Below, one piece after another: positions 51,321-59,510 of a stretch of 64,000 nucleotides of DNA. The stretch comes from Bernardetia sp042180575 (GTDB lineage: Bacteria > Bacteroidota > Bacteroidia > Cytophagales > Bernardetiaceae): assembly GCF_042180575.1 (NCBI RefSeq), contig NZ_CP170094.1:5580001-5644000 (forward strand), given 5' to 3'. The notes beneath the pieces were generated by a model. It was not told where the DNA came from. It searched no databases and worked only from the letters and a program-made list of their open reading frames with translations. The first letter of the stretch is position 1. Every line of letters starts with the position of its first letter. The translations under genes were made by a program, and so were the position numbers.

Positions 51321-54176
51321 ATGGACAAACTCTCATACCTTTCCAATGCCGAAAACTCGTATATCGAAGGATTGTATCAAGATTATCAAAAAGATGCAAA
51401 TTTGGTCGACTCTAGTTGGCAACGATTTTTTGAAGGCTTTGAATTTTCGATGACTGATTATGACACCGAAACAGGAGAAGTTACCAAAATAAATAAAAAT
51501 GGCTCAAATGGACACGCTATTAGCGTAGAAACAGAAAATCAAAAAAGTTTTGCAGACTCACTTCCTGCTGGAATTGATGATGATAAACTAAAACAAGAAA
51601 TTTCTGTCAAAAAATTAATTGATGGTTATCGTTTGCGTGGACACCTACAAGCCAAAACAAACCCAGTTCGCCCTCGTAGAGATAGACATGCACGTTTGAA
51701 ATTAGAAGATTTTGGTTTTACAGAAGCTGATTTAAATAAAAAATTTAGAGCTGGAAATGAAATTGGAATAGGAGAAGCAACACTTCAAGAAATCATTGAT
51801 AGATTAAAGATGATTTATGAAAGTGGAATTGGTTTTGAATTTATGTCTATTCGTGAGCCTGACGTAAAATATTGGTTCAGAAAAAAAGTAGAAGTTGATT
51901 ATCCAAAATTCAAGTTAGACCACCAACAAAAAGAACGTATTTTACAGAAACTCAATGAAGCTTCTGTATTCGAAAACTTTTTGCATACAAAATATTTAGG
52001 TCAAAAACGTTTTTCTTTAGAAGGTGGAGAATCTACAATTCCTGCCCTTGATGCAATTATTAGTGAAGGAGCAAGATTAGGTGTAGAAGAAGTAGTAATC
52101 GGAATGGCTCATCGTGGTCGTCTGAATGTGTTGGTAAATATCATGGGCAAAACGTATGCTCAAGTATTTAATGAATTTGAAGGAAATGTTTCTGACGAAC
52201 TTTTAGGCTTGGGAGATGGTGATGTAAAATACCACATGGGCTATTCTTCACAAGTAGAAAGTCAAAATGGAGAAAAAGTATATTTGCGTTTAGCTCCAAA
52301 CCCTTCTCACTTAGAAGCTGTTGCGCCAGTAGTTCAAGGTTATACTCGTGCAAAATTAGATTATTTGCATGGAAGAGATAAAAAGAAAGCACTACCAATT
52401 ATTATTCATGGAGATGCAGCACTTGCAGGACAAGGAATTGTCTATGAAGTAGCCCAAATGTCAGAGTTAGAAGGATATGAAGTAGGTGGAACAATCCATT
52501 TTGTAATCAATAATCAAGTTGGTTTTACGACAGATTTTTATGACGGTCGTTCTTCAAATTATTGTACAGATATTTCACAGCTTACCGAAACTCCAGAAAT
52601 TCATGTGAATGGCGACGACCCAGAAGCTGTTGTTTTTGCTGTCAAATTAGCTACCGAATACCGTCAGAAATTCCACAAAGACGTTTATGTAGATATGGTT
52701 TGTTATCGTAAATACGGACACAACGAAGCCGATGAACCAAAATTTACACAGCCTCATCTTTATAATTTGATTGGAAAACATCCTAATCCTAGAAAATTAT
52801 ATATAGAAAAATTGACAAAAGAAGGCGATATTACAAGCAAACTTGCGAAAGACATGGAAAAGTCGTTCAAAAAAATGCTTCAAGAACGTTTAGATGATGT
52901 GAGACAAAAACCACTTCCTTACGAATATCAAGAATTAGAGCAAGTATGGAAAAGCATGCGTCGTTCTACGCCTGAAGATTTTGATACTTCTCCCAAAACA
53001 TCAATCACACAAGAACACATTGATAAAGTAGGAAAAGCTCTTACAACAATTCCAAAAGATTTTAATGCGCTAAAACAAATTGATAAACTTCTTTCTGAAA
53101 GAAATAGAATGTTTTTTGAAGATAAGGTTTTAGACTGGGCAAGTGCCGAACTTTTGGCGTATGGTTCTGTCATTTTGGATGGACATACAGTTCGTTTTAC
53201 AGGTCAAGATGTGCGTAGAGGTACATTTTCGCATCGCCATGCTATTTTGAGTGATGCAGAAACAAATGAAACGTATAATAATCTTAATCACTTAGAAGGA
53301 AAAGATGGAGAAGATTTACCTCCTTTTGATATTTATAATTCTCTTCTATCTGAGTATGGAGTTTTAGGTTTTGAATTTGGTTATGCTATGGCAAACCCGA
53401 ATGCACTCACAATTTGGGAAGCTCAGTTTGGAGATTTTGCCAACGGAGCGCAAATTATGATTGACCAATTTATTACAAGTAGTGAAACAAAATGGCAACG
53501 CACAACAGGTTTAGTTCTTTTGCTTCCTCATGGTTATGAAGGTCAAGGTCCTGAACACTCAAATGCTCGCCCAGAACGTTTCTTACAACTTTCAGCAGAA
53601 TATAATATTATTGTTGCTAATGTTACAAAACCTGCAAATTTCTTCCACTTAATGCGTCGTCAGATGGCTTGGGATTTCCGTAAGCCTTGTGTTTTGATGT
53701 CGCCAAAATCACTTTTAAGACATCCAAAAGTGGTTTCTCCAATCGAAGATTTTACAAATGGAAAATTTGAAGAAGTTTATGGAGATGATTATGCAGATAA
53801 GAAAAAAGTAAAACGTGTTCTTCTTTGTTCTGGAAAAGTCTATTATGATTTATTAGACAAACAAGAAAAAGATGAGCGCAAAGATGTTGCGATTGTACGA
53901 GTTGAGCAACTTCATCCATTCCCTAAAAAACGTATTTATGAAGAAATTAATAAATATGGTAAGAAAGTAGAAGTAGTTTGGGTACAAGAAGAACCTGAAA
54001 ATATGGGAGCTTGGCTTTTTGTTTTACGTATGCTTTACAAAGAGTGGATTGAAGAGAAACGCCCTACTTTGAATGTTATTTCAAGAAAAGCGAGTTCTTC
54101 TCCAGCAACAGGTTATTCAAAAGTTCACGCCAAAACACAACAAGCTATCGTTGATGAGGCTTTTGAAATAAAGTAA
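51321..54176 (+). CDS. sucA: 2-oxoglutarate dehydrogenase E1 component
   Basis: Thiamine-diphosphate subunit that decarboxylates 2-oxoglutarate in the TCA cycle. The 951-residue protein has the typical N-terminus with LSYLSNAENSYIEGLYQDY, RLRGHLQAKTNPV, then MAHRGRLNVLVNIMGK, IHGDAALAGQGIVYE (thiamine-binding GDAAL), NNQVGFTT, YRKYGHNEADEPKFTQP, RGTFSHRHA, and GYEGQGPEHSNARPERFLQL. Complete at both ends. The E2 gene sucB is usually next to it; here a terminator and an unrelated lipoprotein gene follow, so the complex subunit genes are split. Confidence 0.97.
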   Translation: MDKLSYLSNAENSYIEGLYQDYQKDANLVDSSWQRFFEGFEFSMTDYDTETGEVTKINKNGSNGHAISVETENQKSFADSLPAGIDDDKLKQEISVKKLIDGYRLRGHLQAKTNPVRPRRDRHARLKLEDFGFTEADLNKKFRAGNEIGIGEATLQEIIDRLKMIYESGIGFEFMSIREPDVKYWFRKKVEVDYPKFKLDHQQKERILQKLNEASVFENFLHTKYLGQKRFSLEGGESTIPALDAIISEGARLGVEEVVIGMAHRGRLNVLVNIMGKTYAQVFNEFEGNVSDELLGLGDGDVKYHMGYSSQVESQNGEKVYLRLAPNPSHLEAVAPVVQGYTRAKLDYLHGRDKKKALPIIIHGDAALAGQGIVYEVAQMSELEGYEVGGTIHFVINNQVGFTTDFYDGRSSNYCTDISQLTETPEIHVNGDDPEAVVFAVKLATEYRQKFHKDVYVDMVCYRKYGHNEADEPKFTQPHLYNLIGKHPNPRKLYIEKLTKEGDITSKLAKDMEKSFKKMLQERLDDVRQKPLPYEYQELEQVWKSMRRSTPEDFDTSPKTSITQEHIDKVGKALTTIPKDFNALKQIDKLLSERNRMFFEDKVLDWASAELLAYGSVILDGHTVRFTGQDVRRGTFSHRHAILSDAETNETYNNLNHLEGKDGEDLPPFDIYNSLLSEYGVLGFEFGYAMANPNALTIWEAQFGDFANGAQIMIDQFITSSETKWQRTTGLVLLLPHGYEGQGPEHSNARPERFLQLSAEYNIIVANVTKPANFFHLMRRQMAWDFRKPCVLMSPKSLLRHPKVVSPIEDFTNGKFEEVYGDDYADKKKVKRVLLCSGKVYYDLLDKQEKDERKDVAIVRVEQLHPFPKKRIYEEINKYGKKVEVVWVQEEPENMGAWLFVLRMLYKEWIEEKRPTLNVISRKASSSPATGYSKVHAKTQQAIVDEAFEIK

Positions 54177-54190
54177 GAATTATTTGTTTT

Positions 54191-54215
54191 GTAGGTCAAA
54201 AGGTTTGCCTCTGAC
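54191..54215. repeat. Degenerate GTAGG-AAAAGG hairpin
   Basis: GTAGGTCAAAAGGTTTGCCT directly after sucA resembles the palindrome family seen at 25828-25924 and 34473-34552, but the stem is imperfect. Confidence 0.3.
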
Positions 54216-54231
54216 TAATTAAACTAATGAC

Positions 54232-54270
54232 AAAGACCATTTTTTATTTTTTAAAGAATGGTCTTTTTTT
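54232..54270 (+). terminator. Intrinsic terminator after sucA
   Basis: AAAGACCATT (54232-54241) pairs with AATGGTCTTT (54257-54266), then T residues. Confidence 0.75.
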
Positions 54271-54339
54271 ATAATTATGCAGCATTTTATAGTTTAATTT
54301 CGTGTAGAGAAAAATTATTATTCAATTTTAAAGAATGCT

Positions 54340-54840
54340 ATGAAAAAATATAATTTATGTTTACTGCAATTCAAATTTTTCTTTTTTGTTATATTTCCTT
54401 GTCTAGTTTTTTCTATTTCTAGTTGTGATAAATGTGCTGATACAGAATGTTTTACTCCTCCAGAGTCATTTTATTTTCAATTAATTGATAAAGAAACAAA
54501 TCAAAATTTACTTCAAAATGGAACTTACACACTTTCTGATATTCGCATAAAATCTATTGCAGAAAACAAAGTTCATACTTTGAAAATAGATTCAATAGAA
54601 TCAAATGGACAAAAAAAAGCTATTTTGATAGACAATGAGATAGGCTGGGAAAATGGAAATGATAATAAAAACTATATTCTGAGTATAAAAGATTCTGTAG
54701 AGTATAGTTTTGTTCATTATAGCAAGAAAAAGAGAGGAGATTGCTGTACATTTTATGAACTAGAAGAAATTAGTTCTTTGGAAATAGAGATAATAACTCC
54801 TGATTTTAATGAGTTTTTTGTGTATAAACTTGCCTTATAA
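54340..54840 (+). CDS. Lipoprotein of unknown function
   Basis: A 166-residue predicted lipoprotein with a long signal ending in SISSC (Cys29). The mature N-terminus is Cys-rich (CDKCADTECFTPPESFYF) and a further CC pair occurs near the C-terminal part (RGDCCTFYELEE). The body is beta-rich (LIDKETNQNLLQNGTYTL, KIDSIESNGQKKAILID). No family recognised. Convergent with the TPR kinase gene. Confidence 0.65.
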   Translation: MKKYNLCLLQFKFFFFVIFPCLVFSISSCDKCADTECFTPPESFYFQLIDKETNQNLLQNGTYTLSDIRIKSIAENKVHTLKIDSIESNGQKKAILIDNEIGWENGNDNKNYILSIKDSVEYSFVHYSKKKRGDCCTFYELEEISSLEIEIITPDFNEFFVYKLAL

Positions 54841-54915
54841 AATGAGCAACATCATCAAATTCATTTTCTGTGAGAATACTATTTTTACAGAAAATGAACT
54901 TGTGCAAAAGTCAAT

Positions 54916-56814
54916 TTACATCAATGGAAATTTAATCTTTATTGTCATTCCATTTTCACTTAAAATATCAATTTTTCCTTTTGCCATGACTACTCTGGAA
55001 TAAATATTTTTCCATCCTAATCCTTTGCTGTTTGTAATCTGATTTGCCTCAAAACCTTTTCCATTATCTTTTAAATGTAAAATGATATTATTTTGTTCTT
55101 GATTCAAGCTAATTTCAAATTGAGTTGCTTCTGCGTGTTTGAGTGAATTTCCGATTACTTCTTGTACAATTCTGAAAATAGAAACTTCTAATGAAGAATT
55201 TAACCGATGAGTTGCTACTTCTTGATTTATGAGATTTGTTGAAAAGACTATTTTCATTTTGTTGTTTTCCAACTCATTTATATTATTTGTTAATTCTTTG
55301 ATTGCAGACACTAAACCTTGTTCGATAAGGGCATAAGGCATCATTTGATGAGAAACACTACGAATTTCTTTACAAGCCAAATCAAGCGTTTGAACTGATT
55401 TCTCATAGTTCTCTTGATATATTTCTTTGTCTTCTTCGTATTCTTTTGGATTTGTATTGAGTTCAATCAAAGGTTCTAGGGAAGAAACTTGCATTCTAGC
55501 TACTGCCAAAAGTTGCCCTAATCCGTCGTGCAAATCGGCTGCGATGCGTTTGCGTTCTTGTTCTTGTGCTTCTATCAAGGCTGCAAAATAAAAACTATCT
55601 TTTTCTGCTAATGCTATTTTTTGTTTGTATTGATTTCTTTTTTGATTTGAAAAAACTCCAATTCCTGCCAAAAGTAGTACAAAGACAAACGTTCCAATTT
55701 GTATTTTTTCTCTATTTTTAGCTTGTAGAATTTCTAAATCTTTGATTAAATTTTCTTGATTAAGCGTAATTATTTTTTGTTCTTTTTTCTCTGTTTCATA
55801 CTTTTCTCGTAGCCTTGCAATTTCTTTTTGATTTGATTCATTCAAAATACTATCTTGCAAATTTTGTCTTCTTGTTCTATACAAATAGGCTTTTTCGAAT
55901 TGATTTTGCTTTTCGTGAAAATTAGCTAATGAATTATAGGTATTACTAATTAGTGGTTTTGCATTAATCTGAAAAGCTATTTCAAGAGCTGTTTCAAGAT
56001 ATGGTTTGGCTTTACTAAATTCTTTTTTATCCATGTAAACTCCCCCAATATTCAAACTAGAAAGAATAATTCCACCTTTATTTTTTTGTTTTTTATCAAT
56101 TTCTAAAGTTATTTTTAAATAATAAAGCGAACTATCATAATTTTGACGTAGCGCATGCCACTCTCCTAAGTTTCCAAAAGCTGTTGCAAAAACACTTGAA
56201 TCTTGTATAATTTTACCTTTTTCTATTGCAGCAAAGTAATAAGGTTTTGCTTGTTCATACTCTTCTAATTCTTGATGAATCACACCAATATTATTCAAAA
56301 TCATTCCCGAACCTTTGTGCATTTTTATTTCCTCACAAATTTCTAAAGCATCATTATAATAAGGTAATGCACGCTCAAAATCACCAGTGTTTTTATACAA
56401 AAGCCCTATATCATTATTCAAACTCGCCAAACTGACTTTATTATCTACCTTTTTTTGCAAAGGTAAAGCAAGCAAAAATACTCTCAAAGCCTCTTGATAA
56501 TCTCCTTCGTGTTTCAAAAACATTCCTAATAAATTTAAGGCAGGAGCAAGAATATATGATTGTTTTGGAGTAGCTTCTAAGATAGCTTCTTTCACATATT
56601 TTTTTGCTTTTTGAGGTTCAGAATATCTGTACACATACGCCAAATCATAAAGTGTATGCGCTCTTGCTGTATCGGTTTGAGTAGGCAAAATTTGTTCTAA
56701 ACTATCTATTCGTTTCTGCACATCTTGCTTGTTTTTTTGAGCAAAACAGTAATTAAAAAATATGCAATAAAAAAATACAAAATATTTACAAATACAAAGT
56801 TTAATATATTTCAT
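54916..56814 (-). CDS. TPR-containing sensor histidine kinase (HisKA_3, NarL-type)
   Basis: A 632-residue sensor with signal peptide (FVFFYCIFFNYCFAQ), then about seven TPR-like repeats (residues about 45-330; e.g. SLASLNNDIGLLYKNTGDFERALPYY), a coiled coil, one membrane segment (FVFVLLLAGIGVFSNQ, about 372-390), and a cytoplasmic kinase: AQEQERKRIAADLHDGLGQLL with His429 and the HATPase motifs IVQEVIGNSLKHAEA and HLKDNGKGFE. The TPR part should lie in the periplasm. Such kinases normally pair with a NarL-type regulator, which is not adjacent. Confidence 0.9.
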   Translation of the reverse strand: MKYIKLCICKYFVFFYCIFFNYCFAQKNKQDVQKRIDSLEQILPTQTDTARAHTLYDLAYVYRYSEPQKAKKYVKEAILEATPKQSYILAPALNLLGMFLKHEGDYQEALRVFLLALPLQKKVDNKVSLASLNNDIGLLYKNTGDFERALPYYNDALEICEEIKMHKGSGMILNNIGVIHQELEEYEQAKPYYFAAIEKGKIIQDSSVFATAFGNLGEWHALRQNYDSSLYYLKITLEIDKKQKNKGGIILSSLNIGGVYMDKKEFSKAKPYLETALEIAFQINAKPLISNTYNSLANFHEKQNQFEKAYLYRTRRQNLQDSILNESNQKEIARLREKYETEKKEQKIITLNQENLIKDLEILQAKNREKIQIGTFVFVLLLAGIGVFSNQKRNQYKQKIALAEKDSFYFAALIEAQEQERKRIAADLHDGLGQLLAVARMQVSSLEPLIELNTNPKEYEEDKEIYQENYEKSVQTLDLACKEIRSVSHQMMPYALIEQGLVSAIKELTNNINELENNKMKIVFSTNLINQEVATHRLNSSLEVSIFRIVQEVIGNSLKHAEATQFEISLNQEQNNIILHLKDNGKGFEANQITNSKGLGWKNIYSRVVMAKGKIDILSENGMTIKIKFPLM

Positions 56815-56881
56815 TTTTAGAAAAATAAAAGGGAATAATAAGATTCATACTCCAATATAATTATTTTTTTCAAGGAAATTG

Positions 56882-57010
56882 TTAATCATCAAGTGAATAT
56901 GTATTTCCCTCTTTGTCTATGTAATATTGTTTTTTATTAGAACTTTCTACGATTAAAGCTAATCCATTTTCAAAAACAGGATTATTAATGCTTTTAAATG
57001 CAAAATAATA
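56882..57010 (-). pseudogene. C-terminal fragment of the IS-split WG-repeat lipoprotein gene
   Basis: An open frame of 42 codons ending in TAA (56884-56882), beginning YYFAFKSINNPVFENGLAL and ending NTYSLDD. It has no start codon. When the IS (57011-58005) and one copy of its flanking TA are removed, it joins in frame to the end of the gene at 58005-59417, giving ...GDIVN-YYFAFK.... The WG-type element YYIDKEGNTYSL here resembles the earlier repeats (LIDNNGNILE), so it is the true C-terminus of that gene. Confidence 0.85.
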
Positions 57011-58005
57011 GACTTTATTACGATAATTTTTGATAGGTTATTCTTGTCTTTACCCTTAAATTATGAATACCACACGCAATTTCCATGACTTGGTCTCTTA
57101 CCTCTTCTCCCCACAATCGGATTTCATCTAAGACAATTCTAAGTCTTTTTACTCCTGCTATGCTGTGTTCTGCACGTACTCTACGACTAGACTTTTTACT
57201 ATTTTCAGCCTTGTCCTGCTCCGATAATTCTTTTCCTCTAGGCTTTTTTTTGGGTTGCTCAATAAGGACACCTTTAGGTCTATGACCTTGATAACCAGTA
57301 TCTTGATGAAGAATAGTTCCCTCAGGAAAGGTAATATCATCTTCTTCTAATAAACGTTTATCGTGTACTTTTCCTGTTTCTGTATCTCCTAAAAAAACTA
57401 CCTCTTGATGTTTATCTGTAACTAAAGTATTTTTTATAGTGTGCTTTTTTTTTTCCACTATATACTTCTTTTTGAGCTTTGTAATCGGAGGGACGAGGAA
57501 TTTCACGTTCGCTTCCATCTACCCATAACTCTAAGGCTTTACCTGCTTCTTCAACACGATCTGCAAGTTTTATTGTCCATTCCGATTCATTTCTTGCAGG
57601 CAATACATTAATTTTTCTTAAACTTTCTTTTAAAATGGGAAGAAGGCTGTTAATCCATTGATTAACTTTTCCTTGAGAAACATCAAAAGTAAGAGCTAAA
57701 GATTCCTGTAAAGGGTTGTTTTTCAAGTAGTAAAGGATAAAAAAAAGTTTCATTTCACTACCTTTTAGTTGTATTTTTGCGTGTTCTCGGAAGGTGGGCT
57801 TATTTCTAGCCTTTCCTTTGAGGTCATAATACATATAATGTTTTTCCCAAAGTGGAGAAAAAGTAGCTAATAACTCATCAAACTCTTTGATAGTCAAGCT
57901 AGTAAGAGCCATAAAAGGCTTTTCTTTTTTACGTAAGTTAGGTAAATCAATCATAAAGTAAGGATAAAATGACCACTAATATAATAAAATTTACGTTTTA
58001 AAGTC
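57011..58005. mobile_element. IS5-family insertion sequence, 995 bp
   Basis: Bordered by TA on both sides (57009-57010 and 58006-58007). The ends GACTTTATTACGATAATTTT and, inverted, GACTTTAAAACGTAAATTTT agree at about 16 of 20 positions. One transposase gene in two overlapping frames. TA duplication fits the IS427-like group within IS5 (inference). It splits a WG-repeat lipoprotein gene and is inserted so that the stop codon TAG of the truncated part is made from TA plus the first G of the IS. Confidence 0.85.
57018..57954 (-). CDS. IS5-type DDE transposase in two frames
   Basis: Frame 1 (57954 to 57412) covers the N-terminal helix-turn-helix region and the first catalytic Asp (LELWVDGSERE, Asp146). 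Frame 2 (57518 to 57018) has LHQDTGYQGHRP (second Asp) and RVRAEHSIAGVKRLRIV (Glu), then IACGIHNLRV. The frames meet at a run of ten A residues on the coding strand (57445-57454); reading one A fewer joins YSGKKK to HTIKNTLVTD, giving the sequence normal for the family and about 311 residues. So the run is either a programmed slip site or a disabling mutation. Confidence 0.85.
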
Positions 58006-59417
58006 TAATTAACTATATCTCCTTTTTCATTAATTTTTAGCATTTCATTTTCTTTTTTCAGAAATGCAAAACCTTCTGAAAAACCTAGACTACTTACTAC
58101 TCCTTTTATAGTTTCTACCTTTTTCGTTTTATAATCTTGAAAACTAAATTCTTGCTTGGCTGGACAACGATAGAAAAAAACATCATTTTTTATAGTTGCA
58201 GAATACCATAGTTCTTGTTTTTCTGTCAGAGTATCTGAAATAGCAACTTCCATGTAAGTAGGAACAGCAATCGATATTTTTCTTCCATAAGGAATAAAAT
58301 ATATACTATCAGGTATATTTTTTTTGATAAATCCGAATAATGTTTGTTCTCGGAATGAATGGCTCAAATTATTTATAATAGTATTTTTTGTAACAATTAT
58401 TGCACTATCAACAAATTCTATATGCACTACATCATTATAATTATGAATACTTCTGATATTTCTTAGAATCTCTTTATTTGTTGGTAATTTTATAGACAAT
58501 CCATCTACACTATCTTTATGATAAATTGGCAAAGTCTTATTTTTATACTGAATTACATCTTTTACTTTTCCTTTGTGCTTATCAAAATAGTTTCCTTCTT
58601 CATCATAAATAAATGAACTGTCCTTTTTGTAATCTATAAAAAAACCTAGACGTGAGTAGACAGTTGTAGAAGGCATTTTTTGACTGATTGATTTATCTAT
58701 ATAAATAAAAGATGTAGGTTCTTTAATTGTCAAAAATTTATCCTCTTTACCCAAATATTCCACAACTTCTGTTATTTTGGTGGGAGTAATTTCATATAAA
58801 ATATTTTTGTATTTAATTATTGCTAACTTATTTTCATAAAAGATGGTATTTTTTGAATGCTTTATATTTTCTACTTTAATAGCATATAGTTTATTTATAC
58901 GTTCATGATTTTTTGCAATTTCTATTTCATTTATAGGTAAAGCAGAAGCTAAATAATCTATATTTTTTATCGAATCATGAAGTATAATTTTATTTCCAAT
59001 ATATTTTTTAGGCACTTTTCCCTCTAATAGAATATTTTCATTTTTGTATCTGTAAAACCATTCTTTTGTATCTTTTTGAAAAAATACATCTTCTCGTTTT
59101 ATAATATCTTTTTCAAGGATATTTCCATTGTTATCAATAAGTTCATATTCACTATCTCCTACACTTCCAAAAGTAAAATTGAATAGACTATCTCCTCTAT
59201 AAAAACGCTGAACATATTCATAACTCGCATGTACAACAACATTTTTATCTCTATCCATAAAGCCCCACTTTCCATCTTTAGCAAAGATATTTAGTTCGTT
59301 TTTATAAAAATAAGGAACTAACTCTAGTTTTTCTGTACTTTCAGAACTATTAGAAGTACAGGCATTTAGAAGTAGAAATGCTATAAAATAGAGTATGTAT
59401 AAATGTAAATTTTTCAA
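58005..59417 (-). pseudogene. WG-repeat lipoprotein, truncated by the IS5-type element
   Basis: A 470-residue reading frame of a predicted lipoprotein (lipobox LLLNAC). WG-type repeats are seen in KDGKWGFMDRDKNVVVHASYE (repeat 1), SEYELIDNNGNILEKD and FIYDEEGNYFDKH. The frame starts at TTG (59417-59415) and ends at TAG made by the IS boundary. The original gene was longer: joining the fragment 56882-57010 gives 512 residues. It is therefore an interrupted gene, though the shortened product may still be made. Function of WG proteins is unknown. Confidence 0.8.
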
Positions 59418-59440
59418 TGAAATTCTTTTTTAATAATAAA

Positions 59441-59480
59441 AAATCCTAAGAATCTTCAAATATAAAGAAACTTAGGATTT
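59441..59480 (-). terminator. Intrinsic terminator after pyc
   Basis: AAATCCTAAG (59441-59450) pairs with CTTAGGATTT (59471-59480). Read leftwards it is followed by a T-run, ending the pyc transcript before the WG-repeat gene. Confidence 0.7.
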
Positions 59481-59510
59481 AGATTTTAATTATTCAGAAA
59501 ACTTTAGTTT

